Shown here: piece by piece, positions 42,973 to 51,683 of the stretch
Position numbering within the stretch: position 1 is the first letter of the stretch
How the letters are laid out: every line of letters starts with the position of its first letter
Source of the DNA: Nonomuraea fuscirosea
GTDB taxonomy: Bacteria > Actinomycetota > Actinomycetes > Streptosporangiales > Streptosporangiaceae
Length of the DNA: 64,000 bases
Assembly (NCBI RefSeq): GCF_003001935.1
Contig: NZ_PVNG01000004.1
Location: forward strand, 124,001 to 188,000
Direction: 5' to 3'
Position numbers and translations under genes: made by a program
Notes under the pieces: model-generated
Told to the model about the DNA's origin: nothing
Seen by the model: the letters and a program-made list of their open reading frames with translations, nothing else
The model's database searches: none

Positions 42973-43977
42973 CTAGGGTTCGATCGTGACCTTGATGGCC
43001 GTACCCCGGCTGACGAGGTCGATCCCGTCCAGCACCTGCGGCAGCGGCAGCCGGTGGGTGATCAGGTCCGACACCGGCACGGCGCCCTCGGCCACCAGTT
43101 GCAGCGCCTGCGCGTTGTGGGCGGGGCTCGATCCGTTCGCGCCGACGATGGTCAGCTCCCGGTAGTGCACCAGGTTGGAGTCCAGCGCGATGACCGGGTC
43201 GTCCTTGGGCAGCCCGCCGAAGAAGCTGATCCGGCCCTGCCTGGCCGCCATCCGCACGGCCTGCTCCTGCGCCGCGCCGGACGCCGCCGCCGTGATCACC
43301 ACGTCGGCGCCCCGGCCGCCGGTCAGCTTCAGCACCTGCTCCACGGCGTCGGAGTCGATGACCGCGTCGGGGTGCACGAGCTCGGCGGCCATGGCCAGGC
43401 GGCCCGCGTTGACGTCCACCAGGAACACCCGCGCCGCGCCGCGCGCCCGCGCCAGGCGTACGTGCAGGCAGCCGATCGGGCCGGCGCCCATCACCACCAC
43501 GTCGTCGCCAGGACCGACGCGCGCCAGCGACTGGCCGTTGAGCACGCAGGCCAGCGGCTCGGCCACCGACGCCTCGGCGAACCCGACGCCGTCGGGGATG
43601 GCGTTGACGCCGTCCACGGCCAGCACCTTCGCCGGGACGATCATGTACTCGGCGAAGCCGCCGTCGTAGTGGTAGCCCATCGACTCCTGGTTCGGGCAGA
43701 CCGTCTGGCGGCCCCGGCGGCACTCGGCGCACGTGCCGCACGGGATCGCCGCGATCACCTGCACCCGCGCGCCGGTGCCGACGACCTCGCCGGCGATCTC
43801 GTGGCCCATGACGCGCGGCGGCACGATGTGGTGGTGGCCGAACTTGAAGATCTTGGCGTCGGTGCCGCACGTCGAGCAGTTGCGCACCCGGATCTTCAGC
43901 TCGCCGGGCCCGGCGACCGGTTCCGGCGCGTCCTCGATCCTGATGTCGCCCGGCGCGTGGAAACGCGCGACCTTCAT
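42973..43977 (-). CDS. Zinc-dependent polyol (phosphate) dehydrogenase
   Basis: A 334-residue medium-chain dehydrogenase. It has the catalytic zinc site (CSTCGTD, GHEIAGEVVG), structural zinc cysteines (CGTCAECRRGRQTVC) and the NAD-binding GAGPIGCLHVRLA. It resembles sorbitol, threonine or galactitol-1-phosphate dehydrogenases. The start overlaps the EIIA stop in ATGA. Within a PTS operon it probably oxidises the hexitol phosphate to a ketose phosphate, replacing the long-chain MtlD-type enzyme. Confidence 0.87.
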   Translation of the reverse strand: MKVARFHAPGDIRIEDAPEPVAGPGELKIRVRNCSTCGTDAKIFKFGHHHIVPPRVMGHEIAGEVVGTGARVQVIAAIPCGTCAECRRGRQTVCPNQESMGYHYDGGFAEYMIVPAKVLAVDGVNAIPDGVGFAEASVAEPLACVLNGQSLARVGPGDDVVVMGAGPIGCLHVRLARARGAARVFLVDVNAGRLAMAAELVHPDAVIDSDAVEQVLKLTGGRGADVVITAAASGAAQEQAVRMAARQGRISFFGGLPKDDPVIALDSNLVHYRELTIVGANGSSPAHNAQALQLVAEGAVPVSDLITHRLPLPQVLDGIDLVSRGTAIKVTIEP

Positions 43978-44399
43978 GACAGCTCCTTGATGACTTGGGA
44001 TACCTCGGTGGCCTCGCGCAGCGTCCTGGCCCGGTCGGGGTCGAGCAGGATGTCGGCCAGCGCCGCCAGCAGCGGCACGTGCCCGTCGCCCGCGGCCGCG
44101 ATGCCCACGCACAGCGTGACGGGCTCGCCGTCCCAGTCGACGCCGCCGGGGAAGCGCACCACGCAGATGGCGTCGCGCTCGACGTCCTCCTTGGACGCGG
44201 CGGTCCCGTGCGGGATGGCCACGCCCTCGCCGACGTACGTGGAGATCGTCCGCTCGCGTTCGAGCATCGCCTCCACGTACGACGGCGCGACCGCCCCCAC
44301 GTCGACCAGCGCCTGCCCGCACCGGCGGATGGCCGCGTCGCGGTCGGCGGCGCTCTCGTGCAGCAGCACGGCGCGGGGGTCGAGCAGGCCGTCACGCAT
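43974..44399 (-). CDS. PTS EIIA component, mannitol/fructose type
   Basis: A 141-residue EIIA of the PTS_EIIA_2 family. The phosphohistidine is H64 in GVAIPHGT. It receives phosphate from HPr and passes it to EIIB, whose gene overlaps by 8 bp. Length and motifs match free-standing MtlF proteins. Confidence 0.93.
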   Translation of the reverse strand: MRDGLLDPRAVLLHESAADRDAAIRRCGQALVDVGAVAPSYVEAMLERERTISTYVGEGVAIPHGTAASKEDVERDAICVVRFPGGVDWDGEPVTLCVGIAAAGDGHVPLLAALADILLDPDRARTLREATEVSQVIKELS

Positions 44400-44697
44400 C
44401 GACGGTGCCGCCGTTCTTGATCGTGTTCACCAGCTTGGTGACCGCCGGGTCGCCCAGGAAGATCTGGAACGACACCAGCGGCTTGCCCGGGGCTGCGGCC
44501 TTGGCGCGGGCGGCCAGGCCCGTGTGGCAGACCACCACGTCGGCGTCCTCGGGGATGGAGTTGACCGGGGTGTGCTCCACGGTCACGCCGGTCCCCTTGA
44601 GCTGCTTCTTGAGCGTGGAGGCGAGCATGACGCTGCTGCCCATGCCCGCGTCGCAGGCCACGATGATCTTGTGGATGTCCTTGCTGTCTATGGCCAT
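44392..44697 (-). CDS. PTS EIIB component, mannitol type
   Basis: A 101-residue EIIB. The phosphocysteine is C15 in ACDAGMGSS, the classic P-loop of mannitol-type EIIB. In many bacteria this domain is fused to EIIC (MtlA); here it is a separate gene 3 bp downstream of EIIC. Confidence 0.94.
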   Translation of the reverse strand: MAIDSKDIHKIIVACDAGMGSSVMLASTLKKQLKGTGVTVEHTPVNSIPEDADVVVCHTGLAARAKAAAPGKPLVSFQIFLGDPAVTKLVNTIKNGGTVDA

Positions 44698-44700
44698 GGC

Positions 44701-45810
44701 TCAGCTCTCCTTGGTTGCGGGTTCTTCGGTCGCGGCGGGCTCGGGCTCCTCGGGCTCCGCCTTCTCGCCCCTGCCGAAGCCGAGCAGGACGGCGGCGACC
44801 GCGAACGACACGGCCGTCGCGACGAGGATGCCCAGGCTGGAGCCGAGCCAGCCGCCCTTGGGGGTGACCGCGAGGTAGGCGAAGATGCTGCCGGGCGACG
44901 GGGTCGCGACCAGGCCGGCACCTGTGATCATGAAGGTGAACACCCCGGCCGCGCCGCCCGCGATGACGGCGATGATGAGGCGGGGCTTCATCAGGACGTA
45001 CGGGAAGTAGATCTCGTGGATGCCGCCGAAGAAGTGGATGATCATCGCGGCCGGCGTGCTCGGGCGCATCGCGCGCGGGCCGAACAGCAGGTAGGCCAGC
45101 AGCAGCCCCAGCCCGGGGCCGGGGTTCGACTCCAGCATGAACAGGATCGACTTGCCCTGCTCGGCGGCCTCGGCCACGCCCAGGGGGCTCAGCACGCCGT
45201 GGTTGATGGCGTTGTTCAGGAACAGCACCTTGGCCGGCTCGATCAGCACGGAGGCGATCGGCAGCAGGTTGTTGACGATCAGCCACTCGACCGCGTTGCC
45301 CGCGCCCGTGGTGATCGTCTGGACGACGGGGCCGATGCCGAACATGCCGACCACGGCCATCGCGCCGCCCACGATGCCGGCGGTGAAGTTGTCCACCAGC
45401 ATCTCGAAGCCGGCTTTGGTCCGCTCCTCAGTGAACTTGTCCACATATTTGAGGATCAGGGCGGTGAGCGGGCCGATGATCATGGCGCCCAGGAACATCG
45501 GAGAGTCCGTGCCCACCACGACGCCCATGACCGCGACCGCGCCGACGACCGCGCCGCGCTGCCCGTGCACCATCCGGCCGCCGGTATAGGCGATGAGGAT
45601 CGGCAGCAGCATCTTGATGATCGGATCGACCATCTTGGCGAGCGTCTCGTTGGGCAGCCAGCCCGTCGGGATGAACAGCGCGGTGATCAGGCCCCAGGCG
45701 ATGAACGCGCCGATGTTCGGCATGATCATGCCGGCCAGATGGCCGCCGATGCGCTGGATGGTGGCCTTGACCCCGGTTCCGGTGACCGGGGGTGTGTAGG
45801 TGTCGGCCAT
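44701..45810 (-). CDS. mtlA: PTS EIIC component, mannitol type
   Basis: A 369-residue membrane channel. Motifs characteristic of MtlA are MIMPNIGAFIAWGLITALFIPTG, GINHG-like NNAINHGVLSPLG and FGGIHEIYFPYVLM, which contains the substrate Glu. A Glu/Ala/Pro-rich C-terminal tail (about 25 residues) remains where EIIB would be fused. It takes up and phosphorylates a hexitol; mannitol is likely from homology, but a related polyol is possible given the dehydrogenase type. Confidence 0.9.
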   Translation of the reverse strand: MADTYTPPVTGTGVKATIQRIGGHLAGMIMPNIGAFIAWGLITALFIPTGWLPNETLAKMVDPIIKMLLPILIAYTGGRMVHGQRGAVVGAVAVMGVVVGTDSPMFLGAMIIGPLTALILKYVDKFTEERTKAGFEMLVDNFTAGIVGGAMAVVGMFGIGPVVQTITTGAGNAVEWLIVNNLLPIASVLIEPAKVLFLNNAINHGVLSPLGVAEAAEQGKSILFMLESNPGPGLGLLLAYLLFGPRAMRPSTPAAMIIHFFGGIHEIYFPYVLMKPRLIIAVIAGGAAGVFTFMITGAGLVATPSPGSIFAYLAVTPKGGWLGSSLGILVATAVSFAVAAVLLGFGRGEKAEPEEPEPAATEEPATKES

Positions 45811-45847
45811 GGACGTGCTCCTTCGGGGGGATGAGCAGCCGCTGATT

Positions 45848-46792
45848 TCAGGGGTGGGGTGAGGAGAGCGGACGGTCGGGGTCGGGCGCGCGGACGGTGA
45901 CGGCGCCGGGGTCGATGTGGTCGGGGCCCGGCATGCGGCTGCCGGGCAGGCATACGGCGGCGGCGCCCCAGGCCAGCGCCAGCGCGAGCGCGGCGGGGCC
46001 GCGGCCGCCGCCGGCCAGGAATCCGGCCAGCATGGCGTCCCCGGCCCCGACGGAGCTGCGCGGCTCCGTCACCGGCGCCTCGCCGTACCAGATGCCGTCC
46101 TCCTCGACGAGGACGGCGCCGTCGGCGCCCAGGCTGGCCAGCACCGTGCGCGCGCCGGCGGCCCGCAGCTTGGCCGCGGCCTCGGCCACGTCGCCCAGCC
46201 GGCGGATGGGCATGCCGGTGGCGCCGGACAGCTCCTCCAGGTTGGGCTTGACCAGGGCGGGCGCGGCGGTGAGCGCGCTGGACAGCGCGGGGCCGCTGGA
46301 GTCGACCGCCATGAGGATGCCGGCCCCGGCGAACCTGCGGCACAGCCGGGCGTAGACGTCGGAGGGCACCTCGGGCGGCAGGCTGCCGGAGGCCACCACC
46401 CAGTCCGCCTCGTGGGCGGCGCTCAGCACGGTGTCGGCGATCGTGTCGAGCTCCTCCTGCGACAGGGCGGTGCCCGGCTCGTTGATCTTGGTGGTGGTGC
46501 CGTCGGGCTCGGCCAGCGTGACGTTCGACCGGGTCGGGCCGGCCACCGGGACGGTGACCATGTCGAGCCCCTCCGCGGCCAGCAGGCGGATCAGTTGCCG
46601 GCCCTCGTCGCCGCCGAACGGGACCACCGCCCGGCTCGCCACCGAGTTGGCCAGCAGGGCGCGCGAGACGTTGACCCCCTTGCCACCGGGATCGAGGCGG
46701 GCGGCGGCGGCGCGGATGACCGCGCCGCGGTCGAGCGAGGCGATCTCTATGGTGCGGTCGAGGCTGGGGTTGAGGGTCAGGGTGAGGATCAC
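45848..46792 (-). CDS. fruK: 1-phosphofructokinase (PfkB family)
   Basis: A 314-residue kinase. It has LTLNPSLDRTIEI, LDPGGKGVNVSRAL, LVKPNLEEL and SVGAGDAMLAGFLAGG, the FruK/LacC pattern. It turns fructose 1-phosphate (or tagatose 6-phosphate) into the bisphosphate. It overlaps the upstream regulator gene by 4 bp. In this operon it would act after the dehydrogenase has made a ketose phosphate. No aldolase is present. Confidence 0.9.
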   Translation of the reverse strand: MILTLTLNPSLDRTIEIASLDRGAVIRAAAARLDPGGKGVNVSRALLANSVASRAVVPFGGDEGRQLIRLLAAEGLDMVTVPVAGPTRSNVTLAEPDGTTTKINEPGTALSQEELDTIADTVLSAAHEADWVVASGSLPPEVPSDVYARLCRRFAGAGILMAVDSSGPALSSALTAAPALVKPNLEELSGATGMPIRRLGDVAEAAAKLRAAGARTVLASLGADGAVLVEEDGIWYGEAPVTEPRSSVGAGDAMLAGFLAGGGRGPAALALALAWGAAAVCLPGSRMPGPDHIDPGAVTVRAPDPDRPLSSPHP

Positions 46793-47550
46793 GCCCTGAT
46801 CACCTCCGGGCCCGCGGCCGCCACGTCGGCGGCCAGCGCCACGTCGAGGCCGGTGTCGGTGATCAGCACGTCGATCTCACTCAGCTCCGCGAACGTGGCC
46901 AGGTAGGTGTTGCCGAACTTGGTGTGGTCGGCCAGCAGCACGCTGCGCTGGGCCGCGCCGACCATGGCCCGTTTGATCGCCGCCTCCGCCGGGTCGGGCG
47001 TGGTCAGGCCCCGGGCGAGTGAGCAGCCGTTGGTCGCCATGAACGCCACGTCCACGTTGAGGCGATCGAGCGGGCGCAGCGCCCAGTCGTCCACCGTGGC
47101 CAGCGTCTTGCCGCGCAACCGGCCGCCCAGCATGATCACGTTCAGGTTGGCGCGCGCGGCCAGGGCGGTGGCCAGCGGCGGGGAGTTGACCACCACGGTC
47201 AGCTCGCGGTCCAGGGGCAGCACCTGCACCAGGCGGCCCGTGGTGGTGCCGGCGTCGATGATCACCGAGCCGTCCTCGGGCAGCTCGGCCAGCGCCGCCT
47301 TGGCGATGCGTTCCTTCTCGGCCGTCATGACCTCGTCACGCGCGGCCAGCGCGGGCTCGAACCCCAGCCGCTCCACGGGGATGGCGCCCCCGTGGACGCG
47401 GCGCAGCACGCCCGCCCGCTCCAGCGACGTCAGGTCGCGGCGGATCGTCTCTGTGGTCACGTCGAGCTCGGCGGCCAGCGTCACCACGTCGACGCGGCCC
47501 GCGAGCCGCGCTCTCCGCAGGATCTCCTGCTGCCGCTCCTCGGCGTACAT
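46789..47550 (-). CDS. DeoR-family regulator of the PTS operon (FruR-like)
   Basis: A 253-residue regulator. The HTH is ERQQEILRRARLAGRVDVVTLAAELDVTTETIRRDLTSL. The DeoRC domain has IIDAGTTTGRLVQVL and LADHTKFGN. First gene of the operon, behind the promoter at 47591-47618; autoregulation is likely. FruR-type proteins release DNA when fructose 1-phosphate or a related ester accumulates. Confidence 0.93.
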   Translation of the reverse strand: MYAEERQQEILRRARLAGRVDVVTLAAELDVTTETIRRDLTSLERAGVLRRVHGGAIPVERLGFEPALAARDEVMTAEKERIAKAALAELPEDGSVIIDAGTTTGRLVQVLPLDRELTVVVNSPPLATALAARANLNVIMLGGRLRGKTLATVDDWALRPLDRLNVDVAFMATNGCSLARGLTTPDPAEAAIKRAMVGAAQRSVLLADHTKFGNTYLATFAELSEIDVLITDTGLDVALAADVAAAGPEVIRA

Positions 47551-47590
47551 GATGTTGATTCACCGCCGTTTCGGGTTGGTTTCCTCTGTG

Positions 47591-47618
47591 TTTATACCCG
47601 CTTTCGTTTGCTGGTCAA
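47591..47618 (-). promoter_or_regulatory. Sigma-70-type promoter of the PTS operon
   Basis: On the minus strand, TTGACC (47618-47613) and TATAAA (47596-47591) are 16 bp apart, an unusually good match for this GC-rich genome. The start codon is 41 bp from the -10. CGAAAGCGG (47599-47607) and CGAAACGG near 47567-47574 are repeated motifs that could bind the FruR-like regulator. Confidence 0.8.
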
Positions 47619-47652
47619 GAGTGTCGGGTCACAATCTGGTAGTTATAGGCAG

Positions 47653-48540
47653 GTGCGAATCAAGCCCCTTGCCGCCGTGCCCCTCGCGGCCGTCACCGCC
47701 GCCACGCTCGCGGCCCCCGCCGCCGCCCACACCGGCGCCCAAGCCGCGCCGCCACGGGTGCCCGCGGGGACGACGGCGGCATGGGTGGTGTTCGACCGGC
47801 AGGCCGGAAAGATCGTCGCGACCCGGAACGCGCACCGTAAATATCGCTCGGCCTCGGTGGTGAAGATCCTCATCGCGATCGACTACCTGGAGCGGCGCAA
47901 GAGCGTGCCCGCCGCCGACGCCAGGCTGCTGCGGATCATGCTGCGCTCCAGCGACGACGACGCGGCCTCCACGTTCTGGGATCGGCTGGGCAAGGGGCAG
48001 ATCATCGTCAGGCAGGCGCGCCGGCTCGGGCTGTCCGACACCACGCCGCCGCCGGCGTCCAAGCCGGGCTTCTGGGGTTACACCTCGCTGAGCGCGTACG
48101 ACATCGTGCGCACCTACCGCTACCTGCTCGACCGGGCCGACGCCCGGGTCAGGAACACGATCCTCACTCACCTGCGGCACTCGACCCCGTGCGGGACCGA
48201 CGGCTTCGACCAGACCTTCGGCATCCCCGACGCGCTGCCCCGGCCGTGGGCGGTCAAGCAGGGCTGGTCGGGCTTCGGCACGACGCCGCCGGTCAGGTGC
48301 GGCGGCGGCGGTGGCGCCAGGGCCGTGGGGGCGCCCATCTCGTGGATCGCCCAGCGCGCCACCGGCTCGGGCGTGCCCGACTACGGGCGGCCGGTGCTGC
48401 ACTCGACCGGGCTGGCCGGGAAGGGCGACCGCTACGTCATGGCCGTGCTGACCGCCCATCCCACGGGCGGCACGTGGAGCTCCTCGGTCAAGCGCATCAC
48501 CACGATCACCCGCGACCTCTACCGCGACGTCACCCGCTGA
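47653..48540 (+). CDS. Secreted serine hydrolase (class A beta-lactamase-like)
   Basis: A 295-residue exported protein. GTG at 47653 starts a signal peptide (AAVPLAAVTAATLAAPAAAH). The active-site SxxK is SVVK in KYRSASVVKILIAIDYL. A LRSSDDDAAS segment occupies the position of the SDN motif, and KQGWSGF is close to a KTG box. This is the class A beta-lactamase/PBP-like fold, but the motifs are diverged, so antibiotic hydrolysis is not assured. Divergent from the PTS operon; its 3-prime end is tandemly repeated. Confidence 0.8.
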   Translation: MRIKPLAAVPLAAVTAATLAAPAAAHTGAQAAPPRVPAGTTAAWVVFDRQAGKIVATRNAHRKYRSASVVKILIAIDYLERRKSVPAADARLLRIMLRSSDDDAASTFWDRLGKGQIIVRQARRLGLSDTTPPPASKPGFWGYTSLSAYDIVRTYRYLLDRADARVRNTILTHLRHSTPCGTDGFDQTFGIPDALPRPWAVKQGWSGFGTTPPVRCGGGGGARAVGAPISWIAQRATGSGVPDYGRPVLHSTGLAGKGDRYVMAVLTAHPTGGTWSSSVKRITTITRDLYRDVTR

Positions 48541-48611
48541 CCGGCGGCGTCTTCACGCGTGGTCCGACGCTGACCGCGGCGTCATCACCCTACGTCCGAC
48601 GCTGACACGCG
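48535..48611 (+). repeat. Tandem repeat of the serine-hydrolase 3-prime end, stop included
   Basis: A 33-bp unit (48535-48567) starting CGCTGACCG is followed by a 32-bp imperfect copy (48568-48599) and a partial third beginning CGCTGACACGCG at 48600. The first TGA is the real stop. Both full copies contain CGGCGTC and end GTCCGA. Confidence 0.8.
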
Positions 48612-48682
48612 ATCCGGCCCGCGTCGTTCGGCATGGACCGGTGCCGTCGCGGGCGGACCCGTGACGCCGCGGGCGGGCGGCG

Positions 48683-49069
48683 CTACGGGTGCGGGCGGGC
48701 GGCGAGTTCCTGCTCGCGGCGAACCTTCTGCGGCACGCACATCCGCCACGCCTCCAGCACCAGCTCCCGCATCTCCGCGACGTCGAGGGCCGCGGTGCGC
48801 GCCTCCACCCAGTGGAAGCGCAGGTCGGACTCCCTGGGCATGAGGAACTTGTCCGGCTCGGCCGCGACCAGCGCCGCCCGCTCCTCCTTGGGGAAGCCGA
48901 ACCCCATCTGGGTCTCGTCCCGCGAGAAGGCCACGTAGACGATCTGGCCCACCCGGAACTTCACCCGGTCTCTGATCAGGTGCTCCGACGAGCGGGGGAG
49001 CGTGCACGCGAACCGGCGTACGTCGTCGACTGTGATCACGGCCGCAACGCTACCGCCGGGGTCCGACAT
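48683..49069 (-). CDS. MmcQ/YjbR-family protein
   Basis: A 128-residue protein of the CyaY-like MmcQ/YjbR fold. TVDDVRRFACTLPRSSEH, FRVGQIVYVAFSRDE and LRFHWVEARTAALDVAEMRELVLEAWRM match the family, often described as DNA-binding but without a firm function. ATG at 49069 is used; a GTG ten codons downstream (VITVDDV) is equally likely because no Shine-Dalgarno favours either. Confidence 0.85.
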   Translation of the reverse strand: MSDPGGSVAAVITVDDVRRFACTLPRSSEHLIRDRVKFRVGQIVYVAFSRDETQMGFGFPKEERAALVAAEPDKFLMPRESDLRFHWVEARTAALDVAEMRELVLEAWRMCVPQKVRREQELAARPHP

Positions 49070-49108
49070 TTTCCGCGCTCGCCCGCGCTCGCCTTCAGGG
49101 GACCGCCC

Positions 49109-49525
49109 TCAGCGGTTGCCCTCGGCGGCGGAGATGTCGGCCAGGGCGGAGCTCGGGTCGCGCTCGACCGCCAGGTCGCCCAGGCTCACCACGCCGACCG
49201 CGCGCCCGTCCTCGACCACCGGCAGCCGGCGTACGGCATGCGTGCGCATGAGCCGGACGGCCTGCTCGATGCTGGTGTCGGGCCCGATCGCCTCGACGGA
49301 GGCGCTGCACGCCTCGCGTACCGGCGTGTCCGGGCCGCGCTCGTCGGCGACCACGCGCACGGTGATGTCGCGGTCGGTGACGATGCCCTTCATCCGGCCC
49401 TTGTCGTTGACGATGAGCGCCCCCGTGTCGTGGTCGCGCATGAGCGAGGCCGCGACGGACACTGGCTGGTCCGCCTCGACCGTCGCCGGGTGGGACGTCA
49501 TCACATCTGCCACGGTCTTCGCCAT
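49109..49525 (-). CDS. Tandem CBS-domain protein
   Basis: A 138-residue protein of two CBS motifs (VADVMTSHPATVEAD to VTDRDITVRVV, and VREACSASVEAIGPD to VVSLGDLAVE). Such stand-alone pairs bind adenosyl ligands and are common in actinobacterial stress regulons. ATG at 49525 with GGAGGA upstream; an open extension of 20 codons lacks a site. No regulatory partner adjacent. Confidence 0.92.
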   Translation of the reverse strand: MAKTVADVMTSHPATVEADQPVSVAASLMRDHDTGALIVNDKGRMKGIVTDRDITVRVVADERGPDTPVREACSASVEAIGPDTSIEQAVRLMRTHAVRRLPVVEDGRAVGVVSLGDLAVERDPSSALADISAAEGNR

Positions 49526-49645
49526 GGGATCCTCCGCGTGAACGGGTACGGGACGGCCCTCTACCCGGGCGACCGGGCCCATCACGACACTTTGTCGCTT
49601 CTCTGCGAATTCCAGGTGATGTGCGGAGGGGGTTTTCCGGGTGCG

Positions 49646-51049
49646 CTACAGGGACTTGGCCGCCACGCGGATCTCGTCGAGCAGCACCTCCAGGTCCGCC
49701 CGCGTCGTCTCCGGGTGCAGGAAGCAGGCGCGCAGCGCGTCCCGCCCGCCGAGCCGGGTGCCGGTGAGGAAGGCGTTGCCGCGGGACTGGACCGCGCCGG
49801 GGATCGCCCGGTTGAGCGCGTCCAGCCCGCCGGCCCGGGGGAGGTGGCGGAAGGCCGTGATCGAGGTGGTGACCGGCGCGAGCAGCTCGAAGTCGGGCGC
49901 CCGCTCGACCATGGCGCCGAGCTCGCGGGCCAGCGCGGCCGTGTGCTCCACCAGTTCCTTGACCCCGGCCCGGCCCAGGTGGGACAGGGTGGCCCAGGTC
50001 TTCAGCGCGCGGAAGGGACGGGTCTGCTCGGGGCCGTACTCGGCGAACCAGCCGAGCTCGCCGGCGTTCTCGTCCACCAGGTACGACGGCACCAGGCTGA
50101 ACGCCGCCCGCGCCGCGCCAGGATCGCGCAGCAGCGCGCAGCCGCAGCCCACCGGCACCCCGAGCCACTTGTGCGGATCGAGCGCCAGGGAGTCGGCCCG
50201 CTCCATCCCCGCGTAGTGCGGCGCGGCCCCGTCCGCCAGGACGCCGAGCGCGCCGTAGGCGCCGTCCACGTGAAACCACAGGCCGTGCGCGGCGGCCACG
50301 TCCGCGATCTCGTCGAGGGGGTCCACCGCGCCGGAGTTGACGGTCCCGGCGCTGCCCGCCACGCAGAACGGCCGCAGCCCCGCCGCCACGTCCTCGCCGA
50401 TCATGGTGCGCAGCGCGCCCACGTCCATCCGGTACGCCGCGTCCACCGGCACCGTACGCACGTACCGCGCCCCGAGACCGAGCAGCTGGGCGGCCTTGTG
50501 CAGGCAGCTGTGCCCCTCTCCGGTGACGTACATGACCAGGGGCGCCCGCCCGGACAGCCCCTCCTCGCGCACGTCCCAGCCGTCGGCCAGCGCCGCCCGC
50601 TGCCGGGCGGCGGCCAGGCAGATCACCGTGGCCATGGACGCGCCGCTGGTCAGCAGGCCGCCGCCGGGCGGGTGCGGGAAGCCGACGAGCCCGGCCAGCC
50701 AGCGCACCACCGTGCGCTCCAGGTGCGGCCCGGCGTGGTCGCCTCCGGCGCAGCTCGGGTTCAGCGCCGCGGCCAGCGGCTCGACGAGGACGCCGGCCGG
50801 GTTCGGCGGTGAGTTGACCCAGCCGAAGAAGCGCGGATGCCCGTTGCCCATCGGGTACGGCAGCAAGTGCGCCCGCGTGTCCTCCAGCAGGTCGTCCAGC
50901 GCCCGCCCGGTCTCCGGCAGCTCCTGCCCCGTGAGCCAGGCCAGCTCGCCGTCCGGCACCGGCCGCCAGACCGGCCGCTCGGCGACGCCGCCGAGGTGGT
51001 CGGCCCAGATCCCGGCCGCCTTCGCTCCCGCCAGGCGCAGCTCATCCAT
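49646..51049 (-). CDS. PLP-dependent decarboxylase, aromatic amino acid type
   Basis: A 467-residue group II decarboxylase. The PLP lysine lies in DPHKWLGVP. Also present are LTSGASMATVICLAAARQ, FHVDGAYGA and the N-terminal YPMGNGHPRFFGWVNSPPNP. Likely converts an aromatic amino acid to its amine; substrate is inferred from family only. The start overlaps the upstream cupin regulator gene by 8 bp, so the two form an operon and the regulator probably senses a related compound. Confidence 0.88.
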   Translation of the reverse strand: MDELRLAGAKAAGIWADHLGGVAERPVWRPVPDGELAWLTGQELPETGRALDDLLEDTRAHLLPYPMGNGHPRFFGWVNSPPNPAGVLVEPLAAALNPSCAGGDHAGPHLERTVVRWLAGLVGFPHPPGGGLLTSGASMATVICLAAARQRAALADGWDVREEGLSGRAPLVMYVTGEGHSCLHKAAQLLGLGARYVRTVPVDAAYRMDVGALRTMIGEDVAAGLRPFCVAGSAGTVNSGAVDPLDEIADVAAAHGLWFHVDGAYGALGVLADGAAPHYAGMERADSLALDPHKWLGVPVGCGCALLRDPGAARAAFSLVPSYLVDENAGELGWFAEYGPEQTRPFRALKTWATLSHLGRAGVKELVEHTAALARELGAMVERAPDFELLAPVTTSITAFRHLPRAGGLDALNRAIPGAVQSRGNAFLTGTRLGGRDALRACFLHPETTRADLEVLLDEIRVAAKSL

Positions 51050-51680
51050 GGGGCGTGTCCTTCCGTGTTCCGTGGTGCCCGGCCGCTCCCTCCCGCGCCC
51101 GCGGGCCCAGCTCCATGGCCAGGTAGAAGACGCAGTCGGCGGGGCCGTCGTTGGCGAAGGCGTGGCGGCGGTCGCCCGGGTAGTAGGCCGAGTCGCCGGG
51201 CCCCAGCTCGTACGGCCGCCCGTCGATCGTCAGCCGCAGGCTGCCGTGCTCGACGGCGAGGTACTCCCGCGAGCCGGGTGCGTGCGGCACGAACTCGCCC
51301 GCGTCCACCCCCGGCCCGATCGTGGTCCGCATGAACTCGAACTCGACCTCGCCCAGCACGGGCGACAGCACCCGCCGCTCCCACCCCGACGGGTCGCGCA
51401 GCACGCGCTGCTCGTCGTGGCGCAGCACCCGCATCGTCCCGTGGGCGGGCTCGTCGAGCAGCCGGGAGATCGACGTGCCCAGCGCGGTGGCCAGCCGGTC
51501 GAGCACCAGCACGCTGGGCGTCTTCGCGCCCCGCTCGACCTCGGAGACCATGCTCCTGCTGATGCCGCTCAGCTCGGCCAGCCGCTCGATGGACAGCCCG
51601 CGCGCCCGCCGTTCACTCCGGATCCGCTGCCCCAGCTCGGCCATGGACAGCCCGCTGGACAGGACCCCTTCGCCTGTCAT
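51042..51680 (-). CDS. XRE-cupin transcriptional regulator
   Basis: A 212-residue regulator. The N-terminal XRE HTH is LGQRIRSERRARGLSIERLAELSGISRSMVSEVERGAKTPS. The C-terminal cupin is EFVPHAPGSREYLAVEHGSLRL and GPGDSAYYPGDRRHAF. ATG at 51680 has GGAGGA directly against it and a TATAGT six bases further up, so the mRNA may be leaderless; ATG 51644 is the alternative start. A large inverted repeat (51684-51717) covers this promoter. Confidence 0.9.
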   Translation of the reverse strand: MTGEGVLSSGLSMAELGQRIRSERRARGLSIERLAELSGISRSMVSEVERGAKTPSVLVLDRLATALGTSISRLLDEPAHGTMRVLRHDEQRVLRDPSGWERRVLSPVLGEVEFEFMRTTIGPGVDAGEFVPHAPGSREYLAVEHGSLRLTIDGRPYELGPGDSAYYPGDRRHAFANDGPADCVFYLAMELGPRAREGAAGHHGTRKDTPHG

Positions 51681-51683
51681 TCC

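Noticed and set aside
47653-48540. Confirmed beta-lactamase resistance gene
   Set aside because: SxxK is present, but the SDN and KTG motifs are diverged; only the fold-level assignment is supported.
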